This document shows positions 12,082 to 25,820 of a stretch of 64,000 nt of DNA, piece by piece (position 1 is the stretch's first letter; every line of letters begins with the position of its first letter). The DNA comes from Morchella semilibera (taxonomy: Eukaryota > Ascomycota > Pezizomycetes > Pezizales > Morchellaceae), in the NCBI GenBank assembly GCA_009192285.1, contig CM018609.1, forward strand, positions 513,282 to 577,281, read 5' to 3'. The position numbers were made by a program, and so were the translations under genes. The notes beneath the pieces were generated by a model. That model did no database searches. It was not told the origin of the DNA and saw nothing but the letters and a program-made list of their open reading frames with translations.

Positions 12082-15000
12082 TAGAATGAGCAGCGCCTGG
12101 AGAGTCGTGTATTGTCTGAAGTTATAGCTAGATTGGATTAATGTTGAGATTCCCTACTCTTGAAGTGTAGCTTGTTGCGATAAAAAGAATATGGTGTTTT
12201 TAGTAGATGTGAAATTTATTGGATACATCTGGTCAGGGCTGAGAGACTCATATTTATGTAAGGTTTTTAGCGTAGTGATGAAGTGCTCAGGGCCTAATCG
12301 TGATGTAGCAGAAGGATGGTAGAATTATGGATTGCCGGCCCTGTCTCATATACTGTATTTTTAGACATATGTGTCCCATGATTCCGCAGCTTTTGAAAGT
12401 GTCCCCAAGCTCTCCTTGCAAGGTGGTCCCCTGACGAATCATTGCAATGAGGGTTTGTGGGGGTAGCGAGAGCTTATATGTAGGGGGTGTAGGGTTCTTT
12501 AAAAGAATTTTGGTGGGGTTTCGGAGCTTTTTTGGGGCTATTCTTGGCACTCGAGTGATTGGTTGTGATGCACAAAATGACCGGGAATGTGGGGTCGGTG
12601 CTAGTCTCGCGGTATTTCTTTAGGAGTGAGGATTTGTTGTAGTTCGAGCACCATACCTGTCGGTAGCAAAAAAACCGCGTGATTACCTGCTCAATGCAGG
12701 GGGAGCCAAATCGAAAACAGCGTGAGTGAGATCCGATTGTATCCAAGCTGTCACGCCAATTTTTTGTGAGGACTTACGATTGTTTGCGCCTTATAAGGGG
12801 TTGGCTGAAACGATCAACGCTCAGCACCAGTTACTAACACCACGGTCCTGTTAACTCCTGTAATGTACATCCCAATAACTCAAACCCAATACATGATAAC
12901 CAATTGGACTAATTGTACATAAAATACTACATCTCCAACCACACAAAAATAGGGGATGGGCACGATACTAGGTCGGTGCATCGCCTGACATCTGATATGT
13001 ACATACATATAGCCCTCTTCTTCATTACCACCACATAATGTTCCTACCCTCATCCCCCCCTCCCCTCCCCCCCCCCCATCCACCACCACCACCACCACCT
13101 GCACCCACCATTACCGATCATAGACAAAGCGTACAGGCAGTATCCACCCACATCGTGAATCACGGATAAACACAGGTAGATCGAAATGGGCTGAATACAC
13201 GGGGCTTACCTTTGTGGCGTGTTTAATTGTCAGTCGCCTAAGGGGGATGGGGGCTGGGTATGATGGTGATGAGCGGCATCAAGAAATTTGATGCCAACCC
13301 TACCTTATTCCCCACTCCTTCCCTTCTTCCTTTTCATTAATACTAAGAACTACACTGATACTCGTCGAACTAAGTAATTGGAGCCTTTTGCCGCTGACCC
13401 GCCCAGCGCGGAGCCCGGGTTTCGGGGTGGTCGAACGTGGGCATTTGCGCCAGCGGGTGTAAGACAGGCAAACTACATGTAACCAACTACTTCCAAGGAT
13501 ATCATCATAAACGCACAGACCACTGAATTAACCCCGTACTCAGACCACATCGTACTCTCAAGAGGAAAACTCATCCCATGGAAAGGCCCCTAAGAGGGCC
13601 CTGGAGAAACAAGCGCCAAACCAACATTTCGACGAAATAGAGTGTATAGGTGTCCTAACAAGCAACGGATTCCACTAATATGGTTCATGCCTGTAATGTG
13701 GCCACCGGAATATAGGAAGTAAGTAGGAGGCACGAGGCTAAGCATTAATGTATTGTCATGATGGAGAACTCGGCATCCAAGATGTCACCGAGGACTTAAA
13801 GGCCAACGCAATTCGGGCCCGGGATATCACGATAACTTTCTACAGAAGACAGGTTGTAGGAAATTATGGTGTGAAGGGCGGGCAATCAACGAGAACAATC
13901 TCTTGGCGCTCGAGTGATTGCTTATGATGGCAAACCAAATGCGCTGTCGTCTGCTCGTAGGTGTGATCGTCCCTTAGATATAAGATACACAGAGTGGGAG
14001 AGGTTACATATACGTCCTTTAAAAAATTTTCTGGATATGGATCTGTCCTCTACAGTGCTAGAGTCCAGGATTTTGGGGCAGGAAGAAAGGGAGGTGCTTA
14101 GACCCTTTGGTAGCTATGCAGCTAAGGTTCAAACGGCGTATATCTGATGTCAGGGAAGAATTTCGAAGTTGGGTTGGGCTAGGTTGACATTTCTGAGGGA
14201 TGGAAGCTTAGGGGAGTTTTACCTCTTGCCAAAAAATCACTTCCAACAAGAACAATGGGACATAGCATATGTAGTTTGTGGGTTGAAAGCTAAATGTACG
14301 ATTTCCGCCCCACGATACTCAAGAGAGCTATAGTTCCATCAAAGTAGATTTTATATTATAGGTAGGGTAACTTTCAGTTTACAATGCAGTGATTGAGGTT
14401 AGCCCTGGAATAAAATAAGGACTGGTTACTATTGAGGGCGAGGCTCAAGCCCTACGTATAGACATCAGTCACAGCAGCTGTCAGATCATCTAGCTTCTCC
14501 CTTCCTCCATCTTCTTCCTCGCCGCCGTGTATATATACTCACTTCCTTAAATCCCCAACTTGCCCAGTCCTGGTCCGGTCAAGCAACAGGGACTAGAGCC
14601 AAGGGATTCATCCCGTCCCCACTGGAATTTATATACGGCCCGTAAGAAGCGAGCAAGGCCTCTAATTAACCTCGATGTCACCCCAAAGCTTAAAGGGGCT
14701 GCTATTGCAATAGGGATTGGTTATTAAACAATATATTTGCGTGGGACTACAGAATATCAGGCCCAGCCGGGCTGCGAGACACATATATAGAACGATTCTT
14801 GCAGAGTCCGTTAGGCAACTTGAGATACCCCGTTAAGGTATCTTCTTGATTTAAGCTTTTGGCAGATTCTCCCAACGCCCGGTACTGTGCAAAAAAGGCC
14901 AAAAAGCCAAACCCTAGTGGACCTAGGGGGATGACTCCCACAACCTCTCGGTGAAGGAGTCAACAAACTCTGGGTGTTGGGCCAGCGGTCGAAGTGTAAC

Positions 15001-16270
15001 GCCCATATGCCAAGATTCCCGGCAACTAATACTTAACCATGCCACAAAATAACGAAAGGAGGGGCGGGACCACTACGGATCAATCTTTACTTACATGTAC
15101 CAAAAAATGTACATCTTACTTGTTAAGCGGTAAGAAGAATATACGGTATTGGTAACGAAATTCCGTATGTGCTTAGTGATTTCACCCCATCTTTTGTACT
15201 GTACCTAAAGAGGTAATCGTCTAAAGAGCGCTAAGTGTTATGATGCTCGGTTGGGCCTAATATATTACAATGTATGCAAACAGCAGTAAGATGGAGGGTC
15301 TGGAAAAGATTCCTCTTCTAGTGGGAGCTCACCCTTAACCTATGACTTTGTTATTTATAAGGGGTTTAGCCTAGAACACCACCTACCGCCTTACAAAATT
15401 AGCTATACATATATGATGTACATATATGATGTACATATATGAGATCAGGGTTGCTATAAGCAGACCTGATCTACACCCTTCAGCCAATCACGAAGGATCT
15501 TTTGCAGTACATTTATTCTATGCATTGGTTCTTACTGCTCGAGCCATATCTACCACAAGGGTATCGATTGCAGTGCCAATCTAAATCAGCGAGGTTGCCT
15601 GAAAACTGCGTAGTCCCAAGAAAACTCTCCAATGGTACCTAGCCTACATCTGCAGATAGATGATGGGACGGCTGCCTTAAAAATATGCTGTGGGGTATTA
15701 CTAAGTCCCGAAACCAAACCATGCAATAAAGTGACAAGACAAAAACTAGTGCCTTGATACTGAAATTCAGTTTACAATTTTCTGTTTTCACTACAGGCCC
15801 TACGTTCAGAGGTTGCGAGGCCTCGGACTCCGACCTACTTTATATGCCCATCAGCGAGCGCGCTTGTTGAGGGGCAAGCTGAGAACCCCATTTCGACAAA
15901 CACTCGCGATCGAATATAGAGTACCTACACCAATGTTAATACATGCTCCGCTGCCACCACCACAATAGTGAAGACCAACACACCAACCTTTGTAGTAGAG
16001 CAAGCAATGGTATTACTATATAACTCATCTACCTACTACTATGGATAAAAGGAAACTAAAAATACACAGGGTCCATAGTTCAAGCCCAGAACAGAAAACG
16101 AATTATCTACTACTGACTACTTAGAACCTTATCCTGTTCTCGCAATGCTATCTAAATTCCTAAAAACGCCAGTGCTCCATAAACCCTGCCACCCGCAATG
16201 AAAAATAGTTAAAGGAAGGAGGTAAAGAGAGCTAGAGAAATTAATAAAAAGCTTTAAAAACAAAAGAAAC
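12082..16270. other. Gene-poor spacer with a dispersed repeat copy
   Basis: No convincing gene in 4.2 kb. The best frame (13914-14147, 77 aa) has no recognisable domain. Two diverged ~30-nt segments around CTCGAGTGATTG occur at about 12545 and 13905. TACATGTA occurs at 13474 and 15092. A tandem of about three units of the form ATATATGATGTAC lies near 15411-15438, and a copy of a repeat shared with 54.9-55.0 kb at 15064-15189. Confidence 0.5.
15064..15189 (+). repeat. Dispersed repeat, copy A
   Basis: Begins GCGGGACCACTAC and ends TAGTGATTTCACCCCA. An element with nearly the same ends and a similar internal CGGTATT...ATTCCGTA section lies in the opposite orientation at 54899-55038. The copies are strongly diverged in the middle. 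The two ends are imperfect inverted repeats of each other (GGG..CACTAC), suggesting a short non-autonomous DNA transposon. Confidence 0.45.
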
Positions 16271-17434
16271 TTACGGAAAGATATATGCACTATCAACAGC
16301 CCTCTCCCCTGTGCCCTGCAGCATCATCCAGACCTTTCTCCCACCCCTCTGCATAGCGACCTGATACGCTGTCCTACCCACGTTGTCCCTAGTACGGAGG
16401 TCCGCGCCGTGGCCAAGGAGCACTCTGACTACCTCCTCACTACCCCTCGAGGCAGCTAAATGCAGCGCTGTCCTCCCGTGGTGGTCCACTCCCCCTACAT
16501 CTGCCCCAGCCTCTACCAGAACCTTGACAACATTAGCCCTACCGCACTTCGCAGCTAGTTGAAGTGGTGTCCTTCCAAAGACATCCTTGGCATCTACATC
16601 CCCGCCGCGCTCCAGCAGAATCTTGATTGACGAAACACTTCCATAAACAGCGGACAAATGCATTGCTGTGCGTCCCTCCTGGTCCTCCACTTCGACATGT
16701 GCACCATTGTCTAAACACAGTTTCGTGAGTGAGCCCCCCCAGTACCTTACTGCTAGATGCAGCGGGGTACGGCCATAAATATCCTGTATATTTGTTGAAG
16801 CGCCCGCATTAATCAGGAGGCGCGCGACCTCCTGATATGGCCCAGCGAGGCAGAGCGGCGTCTCTTCGTAGACACCTTGGATATTCGGGTCTGCACCATG
16901 CTCCAAAAGCGTCTTGACCAGGTCGGTAGCACCGAGCTGGGCCGCAAAATGTAGCGGTGTCCGCCCGCCAATATCCTGTTGGGCCGTTAAAGCGCCTTTC
17001 TCCAGGAGTCTATTAACTAGCGGTGGGGCTTTAATCTTCACGGCGCGGTGGAGTGGCGTCTCATTCGTGTACTGATCGAGGAAAATAAAGTTGGCGTTGG
17101 GATCTGTCGACTCGAAGAGGACCTTGACGATATGGTCGAGAGGTTTTCCGGGGACTGGGTACACGACTTCTTGATTTGGGGGGGATACACAGGCGACGAC
17201 GACGCCCAAGGCCTTCCGGAGAATATGATGAGTGGCAAGGGGATTGTTGGTTACAACTGACCAGTAGAGGGCTATGAGGGCATGGGAATGCTGGCAGGCG
17301 ATGTCGAGAAAAACGGGAGTGAGAAGATGGTTGAGGCGTTGGTTGACGAGGAGGAGAGAGAGGAGGTCAGAAGGGGTGGTGAGAGACGAAGCGATCAGGA
17401 GGAGAAGCTCGTTAGGTAGGGCGAGGAGAGACAT
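16271..17434 (-). CDS. F-box and ankyrin repeat protein
   Basis: 387 aa. Residues 1-45 (LLALPNELLLLIASSLTTPSDL...LLLVNQRLNHLLTPVFL) match an F-box, the SKP1-binding module of SCF ubiquitin ligases. From about residue 125 there are seven or eight ankyrin repeats with the usual G-x-TPLH-x-A signature: NETPLHRAV, GGRTPLHFAAQLG, GRTPLHLAVRYW, GRTAMHLSAVYG, GRTPLQLAAKCG, GRTALHLAASRG and GRTAYQVAMQRG. This suggests a substrate-recruiting SCF subunit; the substrate cannot be inferred. The stop codon TAA is embedded in a perfect donor (CCGTAAGT). Splicing to an acceptor near 16188 (GGTGGCAG, preceded by TTTAAC) would replace the end with about ten other residues, so the C-terminus is uncertain. Confidence 0.85.
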   Translation of the reverse strand: MSLLALPNELLLLIASSLTTPSDLLSLLLVNQRLNHLLTPVFLDIACQHSHALIALYWSVVTNNPLATHHILRKALGVVVACVSPPNQEVVYPVPGKPLDHIVKVLFESTDPNANFIFLDQYTNETPLHRAVKIKAPPLVNRLLEKGALTAQQDIGGRTPLHFAAQLGATDLVKTLLEHGADPNIQGVYEETPLCLAGPYQEVARLLINAGASTNIQDIYGRTPLHLAVRYWGGSLTKLCLDNGAHVEVEDQEGRTAMHLSAVYGSVSSIKILLERGGDVDAKDVFGRTPLQLAAKCGRANVVKVLVEAGADVGGVDHHGRTALHLAASRGSEEVVRVLLGHGADLRTRDNVGRTAYQVAMQRGGRKVWMMLQGTGERAVDSAYIFP

Positions 17435-19000
17435 GTTGATGGGGGTATTTTAGATACACTTTGAGACGAAAAGTCTTTGGAGTGCATTAGTGAGATTTCA
17501 TGCAAGCAAGTAGGAGGAGGAGGAGAGAGAGGGGGGTGTTGATGCTTACCTTTACAGCGATCTTGTCTCGCTGGATGTTTGAGAGTTGATGTCAAATCAA
17601 AGTTTTGTGGGGGAAACTGTGGTATTTAAAGTACTAAAAAGGAAAAAAGAAGCATTACCTCACTCCCCCATAAACAACCGCGGTTGGTGAGGGAAAGGGG
17701 GGAAACTTTCTTTTCTTTTCTTATATTTTTTACAAGAAGGCGGGGCTCGCATCTTACGAACTAGCACTCCGCATGCATTGACTTTTTTTTTTTTTTTCTT
17801 TTCTTCTTTGCCTTGGTCGCGTTTAGCATTATTACTCTGCATTTTGCAACCCGAACCAGGGTGGAGGCTGTAGACGGTAGACCATTGCCCAACCAGCCAA
17901 TCGCAATGCTGCCGCGGCTTCTCCGACTGTCTTCGAGTGAGAATATGTGATATCGCCTTCTGGGTAAATATACTCTATATGTAACTCCATGTAACTCCTC
18001 CATGTACGTGAGTAAAATACCGTACGTACGTACGTACGTGAGAGTCAGGTCAGCTCTAAACCCGGCTGCTGTGAGGCTAAATCACGGCAGAAACGGATAC
18101 CATACAGCTAAATAAGAGGCCCAATCATTAGGTATATATGTGCTTATTATCCCGGGTCGTGATCATGTCTTATGTGAAGTGCATAGTGACTTGTGCTATA
18201 CACGTTATAGTCAATAGCTACTCCCATGTTTTAATAAATATTGAAGTAATTTGCTTGATATGCAAGCCCTGGCCAGCTAAATGGAAATTCTAAGCTATAA
18301 CTGTGATTTATACTATTTATGAATCTAGAGAAAGAGGAGAAATAAAGATGCCGAAGTAAAGAGATTCCTAACAATAATTGTGATACATGTGGGGCTCCTT
18401 GACCCAAGATATAGGTGTCAGACAGAAGTAACAGTGACAACGGAAAATGTAAGGGTAATAGCAGTGCAAGACAGTTAAGCGCTGATTAACATGAATAGAA
18501 GCAATCGGTAGAGAAAAGAAAGGAAATTCGAACTAATCTTTCCAGAATATATGACTAAAAAAAGTATGATGATAAAGAACATTACCACGGCTCAAAAGAA
18601 AGAAACGAACCACCGTGCAGGCTCTGCAATACTATCCCCCGCGCCCACAATCTCAAGTATCAAGATCCCTTTCTCTAGTTCATCCAACGATTACACGCGC
18701 AACAAACAAGTTACAACTCATATAAAGATATCTCAAGTTTCAAACCCGCTTTCAACAATCCAAAATAAAGAAGTGCACACGCATCCTGGACATGCTAAAG
18801 AAATTCAATAATAGCTCCTTTTTTAAAAAAAATAAAAAAAGAACCCCTCCTCCTCCTCCTCCCAGACCAGCAGGTGGCTTTCTTTCTTTTCATCAGGGTC
18901 ATCAAACTCGTTACAGGATAATTTAATGATCTATAAAAATCCCTGTTAGAACTAAAATCATAAATCTTGGGGCTGATGTACAACTTACAAAAGTTGTTCA
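17435..19000. other. Spacer between ankyrin gene and myosin gene
   Basis: Should contain the ankyrin gene promoter and the 3' flank of the myosin gene. A GTAC tandem repeat lies at about 18020-18040, poly-T/TTTTC tracts at about 17709-17810 and a CCT repeat at about 18846-18862. I see no gene. Confidence 0.5.
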
Positions 19001-22000
19001 TTACTCGTGCACAGGCTCTAACTCGGCTAGGGGGGTCATTTCTGATTTTTCTTGCTTATCTAAATCAGTGATACCAAGGCCGGCGATAGCGGTGGTCGCA
19101 GCCATCGCCTCCTCCCGTGCGGCTTGGTCTGCCCGTGCCTGTGCTGATGCGGAAACAATGTCTGCGAGACGTCTTAAGCGAGATGTCTGCAAGTATGACG
19201 GAAGATATGTCTCAAGCGCGCTGATCTGCCTGGGCTCTGCAATCTCGTAAGGACCGCTATCATCCATATCAACAGCCTGTAACAATAGGACATCACTCTT
19301 CTCGGTGACCCTTGAAGCAACAGCCTTCATGATCTCCCCATTGATAGGTTGCTCGTAGTCAGCCACTAAATACTGATTAAGTAGCTTCTGGATTTGATTC
19401 GGCGAGAGCATCCAACAGATGTCTTGAATAATTTCGATATCGCTGAGTGTTGCTTTCTTGAGCTGCAGGAGTTTTGTGGCTTGCTAGGGGCATGTTAGTC
19501 AACGGGAGTGTCAACAGGAATGATATCTTCTTACCATCAGGTGTTCTAGCTGGAGTGTCCCTTCAGGCATGTCATGGCTCTTGCACCACTCCTCGATACG
19601 AGTGATATTGTAGTTAATCTGCAATCCACGCTTCCATGACAAGAAGTTCCTTCTCAATAGAAGATCGTTAAATGCCGTAACACCAACAAGCTTGAGGAGC
19701 TCAGTGACCGCCTGAGTAATGATTGAGTCCTCGATATAGTACCCTCTGAGGGCCTTGTAGATCTTGTTCAGAAGACTCAATAGGTCATCCATACTGTACG
19801 CAGGCGTGCTTGATGTTTGCAAGAATTTGTTCAAGAATCTATTGCCATCGTTCGTGATAAACCCGGGAAGTGACTGAGATTCGATGATCGCTGGGACAAT
19901 CATCTTGTGTAATCGCCTCTTGAGAACCTTCATCCATGTATGGTAGATATTGAACTCAAGGCTCTCCAAATCATGCTTGACGATCTCCAGTAGTCGGTCA
20001 TACTCGAAATCTTCCTTTTTCTGCATCTCATACCAATCCTCAGCGAGGAAGACGAAAGATAGCATCTCGTGGACATTGGAGAGCCAAAATGCGCCTTGAT
20101 TAATGGCATCATCACCATCATGGGCCTAAAACACAATAAATGTAGTCAGCTTCCGTTCATACCTTATCATTAAAAAACTAATATACTCACCATAACTTCA
20201 TGCTGTATCGATTGCATGACGTTTGCTAAGAAGCGCTCAGATTCCTTGACAAATCCATTGTTCCACATCTCAGACGTAACCACATTGATAATATATGCCG
20301 GGAATAGAACCTCCTTCTCCAATGGTGGAGTTGCCGGATTAGGCTGTGGGATCTTAAGGTTCCTAACCAGGCCAATTGCAACCTCATCACTAAGCCCTTC
20401 GTCATCCTCGAGTATCCTGTGCAACTCGTACTCATGGTTCTCAGTGGGGCTAAATGCCAAAATTTCCAGATCCCGATTCCTGATAGGCGCGGATTGGGGC
20501 ATCATTGAAACAGGACGGGTCTGGTATGAGGATCGATACATCCCGTCACCCTCAAATCTACCTGTTGCACCACTCACGTCGGCACTACGTCTCTTTGGCT
20601 TCTTATTGGACACGAAATTAATGAGCCCGTTGGCGAGACCACCCGCAGGTTTCTCTGATACACCATTCTCCTCGATCGGTGGGCCAGCGTGCTGAAGTTG
20701 ATCTTCTAGAGCTTGAATCTGTTGCCTGAGAGTCGTCTTCTCATCCTCGTGAGCTTGGTCTCGAGACTTTATGAGATCAAGCTCTGATGTCCTGTTAGAC
20801 AATGCCTCGCGCAAGGACTTGCCCTCCTCTTGTAATCTCTTCATGTTTGCCGTCGACTCGTCAAATTGGCGTTGGAGTGCCTTCATCTCCTCGTCCATTT
20901 GTGACAACCGAGCTGAAGCGATACCAGCCTGATTGGCTTCTAGCTGTAGCTCCTTATTGCGATTCTCGAGCGTTGCATGCTTCGTTCGCCAGTTCTTTAC
21001 TTGGTTGTCGAAACTCTCTACCTTCTCTAGGAGTGCCTTATTGTCTTGCTTAAGCTTGCCTACCGTTTGGGTAAGCTCAACAACCTTATTCTCAAGCTTG
21101 TACGATATTTGCTTGAGGTCGCGTGCTTCCTCGCGCATCGTCCTGTATTGCCTTCGAGCAAGCTTACCCCGCCAAATACTTTGAATGTAGATAGCCCTCT
21201 TTCGATAGGTCCTCCAAGCCTTCAAGAAACGTCTTTAAAGATAGAGAGTTACTTTTTTGGTCCATGATGGGTACATAGGGCAAGAACACGTACCTTGATC
21301 GCCAAGCCTTTTGGATATATCTTACAGCATTTCCAATTATTCGGTCGGTGATGCTCTTCCTTGTCAGGTAACCCTTGGCCACTAGTGGCAAGTTAGACCG
21401 GAATATCATAGGAACGTAAAAATGATAATACTTACCAGCCTGCAGCGCGATGACATTATCGCGTATCTTGTGGTAGGCCTTGCGCTCCTTTGAACCGCGC
21501 CAGAACCTTTGGATTGTTGTAACAGCCCTAACAGTGCGCATCTCCTGCGCTTCCTTGCGGGCGAGATATCCTCTAGACAATGCCTGGACGTTCAGTATTG
21601 AGGCACGAGCTTCCAAGTACTTGCGCCTATAGTATTTCTTCCTTAAATTCTTTTGAATCAAGATCGCGCATTCATTCAGCCGACTCGTCCTCATATTTTC
21701 CAGGTACGCCAACTAAAACCTAGTAAGTAACAAATTCACGACATTGTGGAATGTGTTTTCATACCATGCCAGCACGGAAAAAGATCTTTGACATTCCCAA
21801 CTGGAACTTGTCTTTGCCGTCCTTTTGTCCATCTTTTGGATGGCCCTCTGCTGGAATTGTCTTCTGCAGAATGCAGAGCCCAACGTCTCTGATGCTTCCT
21901 GCCTTCCACTTATCCGACTCAATCAACATGTAGTAACGGCCTGCGAATTCTTCATACGTCCATCGGGTTGGGTAACCAGCACAGCTGATCTTTACAGTTT

Positions 22001-24320
22001 CCAATACACCACAAGCTTGAAGCTGGCTGAGAACCATTGGGCCTTCGAACTTCCATGCTACCTTCGCTTCGTTTGGTTTGATACAACGAATATAATGGAC
22101 ATTGGTGCCACCGATAGTGCCCATGAGGTCGATAAGCGAAGATTTGAATATACCACCCAAAGTTGGCTTTCGGACCGTGGCACCAGTCCTTCTTCCAGGT
22201 GCAGCAGGGGGTGCAGGAGCTCCCGGCTTAGCCGGAGTAGACACCTCCTTATCCCTGGCTGATGATCCAGCTAAAAGAACCTCTGTGAGGAAGGGGTTTG
22301 TAGAAGCTTTGAGGAGTTCCAAATGCTCATCTGGCACTGTATCTCTGTTTTTCTCAATGAATCCCTCAGAGTCGTAGGTAACATCGACGGCGTAGTGACA
22401 TACTGTGAAAGCAGATTTTCCGAATCTGGGCTTCTGGTAAGGGAAATCCTTGGGCTTGCCGGTACCAAAATTCTGGTGAAGCTTATTGACAAAACTTTCG
22501 TCCGTTCCGGCGGGAAGACGAGACTCTTCGTCCAAAAGGGAAAGCACGCCCAATTTTCCTTCAATCAAGTCAATACATGGCCTATTGTCAGAGAATTCGA
22601 TGTATGCCCAGTTGATTTGCTCTCTCGCGTACTCCTCCTGCTCTAGCTTGAAAACGTGCTGGTTGAATTCCTGTTGTAATTTTTCGTTCGCATAGTTGAT
22701 ACAAAATTGTTCGAAAGAATTGCGCTTGAAATGCTCAAAACCGTAGATATCCAATACACCAATAAAGGACTTGACCTTCTCCCGAACCTCTTCCGTAGCC
22801 AACCCGTTATTGATTGTTTCCACGAGCCAGTCAAACAAACTCGAATAGATGAACTTAGAGATAGAATCACGGACGACAATTGCTTGTTTCTGACTCAGGG
22901 GAGAAACAGTCTTCTCATTTCGCATGACCAATTGTTTTTTCGTAGTCCATTTCGCGAATTCTTCGTTATCAACTCCCAGGAGCTCACAAGCTTTGACTAA
23001 CGACGGCTCGGTACCAGAAAGTATAGATCCGCCTCGCGCAGCCTCGATGTTTGTGTTACCAAGGTGCAGTAAGGCTGCCAAGACCTTCCATATACGGGAT
23101 TGAGTGATCTCAGGAACACCAATTGTTCCAAGAGCGGCACGAGTATCCTTGAACTCAGCAGCATCATTGACATGTGGAATGTGTGGATCTCCTCCTTGGT
23201 TCAAATAGGCGTAGTCCTCGACAGCACCAAGGCCCAAAGCCTTTTTCTCTTCTTCCGTAGATCCAGCAATCAACTGGTAGAAGATGTGGTAGTTTCTCTC
23301 CGTTGCCGGTTGGTAAACCAATCTAGATCTCTCGAGCAAGTACGTCCGAATCTTGGCTCCCACGATGTCGATGTTCTTGTCAAAGAGAATCTCAATGTAC
23401 TTCCCGAAACGAGATGAGTTATCGTTACGGGTGGTTTTCGCGTTACCGAAAGCTTCCATGATCGGATTCGTAGCAAGGATTTGCTCCTCCGTTTTACTCA
23501 TAGTCTCACCTGCTGCGCCCTTCTTCCGCTTTCCAGGTCGACTTGGGTCCTCAACAGTAGCAAAGTATCGCATGATATATTTTGCACTAACTGTTTTACC
23601 AGCACCAGACTCTCCCGAAACAACAATGGTCTGATTCTTATCATCCCGAACCATCGCTCTAGAAACCTCCGTCAGCCTCAATTCTATATCTACTGTTTTC
23701 ATTCAGGGGTTATTACTGGTAAGCAGTGTCGGCGATTGCGAAGAGATGGGGGTCCTGATCCTCCCGCCTTTTGCCGGCGTAAGCCTGTACAAGACCCGGA
23801 TCATATAGATAGTCCATTCGATCAAAGGGATTTGTCGCAATGAGGACAATACCGGAGTAGGTATAGATCTCACGCTTTGCGTATCGAAGTTTGATGGCCT
23901 GCAAAACTATGTGGGAATTGAAGGTTTAGCCCCATAAAACAAATGAAAATTGATATTTGATGTTAATTTTAATTACCTGCAGGCTCATTGAGATGTGATA
24001 AACTGGTAAGATCGTCTGACGCCTCAAGAATGGGAGGGTTCATAAGCGGCGGAAGATCCTTATCCTCTTCATTGCCTTCGAGAACAACAAGAGATGTCGT
24101 TTTAGTGATTCTCTAGAGTTGAGTTCTGTTAGCCGTCTGCCCATACCTCGTTGTTTTTTATCCGGGAACTCACCTCTCCAAATCGATCTCCATGAGTGAT
24201 CTCAAACACCAAGGTAGCTGTTGTTCCAGTTACGTTTTTAGAGACCACCCTGGACGAGACCCATCCTTCTGTAGGGTCCTGGATCCATGCCCCTGTGTCG
24301 ATATTATACGTGTGCGCCAT
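19001..24320 (-). CDS. Class V myosin heavy chain
   Basis: Actin-based cargo motor (orthologous group of yeast Myo2 and Aspergillus MyoE). It carries secretory vesicles and organelles to sites of polarised growth. Nine exons: 24320-24174, 24112-23977, 23906-23717, 23658-21765, 21712-21436, 21381-21294, 21232-20191, 20125-19535 and 19483-19001; introns 51-70 nt. The total of 4848 nt gives 1615 aa. Order: N-terminal SH3-like MAHTYNIDTGAWIQDPTEGW; motor with P-loop GESGAGKT at residues 173-180, switch I NDNSSRFGKY and the relay-region LDIYGFEHF; six IQ motifs (from AILIQKNLRKKYYRR to YIQSIWRGKLARRQY); a coiled coil (about 900-1030); and the cargo-binding DIL (dilute) domain from about residue 1200 onward. 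Length and layout match the family. All frames are intact and no key motif is missing. Confidence 0.96.
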
Positions 24321-25820
24321 GATTTGGCGGAAACTGCACCCTAACGCTGTGGGCTAGCAGGTGGATTAACTACAGTTCTCCTCCGGGGGTTTAGTGAAGA
24401 TGAAAAATGGTTGATCTGAGGTCAAGTAACTCGGACAAATAGCAATAAAGGATGAAATGGGAACCAAGGAGTGAGATTTGGGATGAAGGTAAAGGTGGTT
24501 GCCGTTGTAGTTGATGAGGAGGGGATGAAGATCAGGGCGGGGTGGTTGTTGTGAATAGCTGATAGAAGCTGACAGCTTTCCAGAAGAACCCTTTTCTTCC
24601 TGGGGTTGTCCGACAAAGTATGTAGAAAGAACCTTCGGAGATGGGAACAAGGAAATAAATCTGAACCAGGAATGATTGAAAGGTAACAGAGAGGTGAGTG
24701 AAGATATGATGGGAAGACCCCGTGGATGCTTGGCACTGAATTTCCGCGAAAAGGGGCAGGACCAGGCGGGTTAAACTGTCTCAGGCAAGCCAACTTTGGA
24801 GGCTTCCTCCTCCCTTCCTGCACAGATACAGATGGACACCCATAAGAATGCCCACTTACTGGAATTCAAGCTTAACATGTACCTACTAAATCCAGTGTCT
24901 CTTGTTGCTGAACGATCAATTGGGCTTATGCAAACTCATATCTCTACTAGACAAAATATTTATTTGGAGAATTCTCAAGGTACATACATGTACATAAGTA
25001 CATCTACGTGCAAATCGCGAGAGTATGTATTTACCTACATGTATTCACCGCAACTGTAGCGGTGTTCGTGTCCTTACCCCCGCCCCCAAGACCCGACACA
25101 ACCAAAAAAGTATGTGCCCTGCACCAACAAACAAAAGCAAACCTAGGACCCTTCGTTTATCAAGAGCCTCACTTCTTGAGTTGCCCTGTCATCTGAAATC
25201 TAACTGAACGTGACCAGCCTCTAACCAGATTTCAATGGTGAGTTATAGGTACAACCTTGTCACCTCCTGATTTTAACCCTAATCCAGCTGATAAACAATG
25301 TTTCACTGATCCAACGTATCGTTGTTAAGGTGCTCAAGGTCAGCTGTATGAGGCAATCATTCATAGTTTTAACCCCAACAGACTACAGCATGTACACAAC
25401 ATACGTTCCCAGCCACATCACACGTGAAATTCATGAATAGGACAGAGACATTCACCACAGAAAGAACTTAGAAGAAAAGAAGAAAAAGAAAACCGAAGAT
25501 AAAACACAGCAAAAGAGTAAATAGGACAAGACAAAACTACACAGTCCCACCCTCTATGAGGACAGGGAAGCACTAAAAAGGAAATGTGATCTGCTAAGAG
25601 ATCGTAATAGTTTATAAAGGGGTTTGAAAACGAAGAAAAACAAATTTCCTAGCACAAGATCACTTTTGTCTTTTGAATCATACCCAGATATCCCCCCCTC
25701 ACCATTCCGCCCGCCCCAAAGTCCCTAGAGAATACCAAGAACATTTAGACATACACTCATAGGCTCGTGGTAACATGACAGCCGGAAATGACTACGCGGG
25801 AGATGCCACGATTAACGCGT
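24321..25820. other. Spacer between myosin and NAP1 genes
   Basis: Holds the myosin promoter region and the NAP1 3' flank. TACATGTA at 24985 and 25036. The short frames show no domain. Confidence 0.5.
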
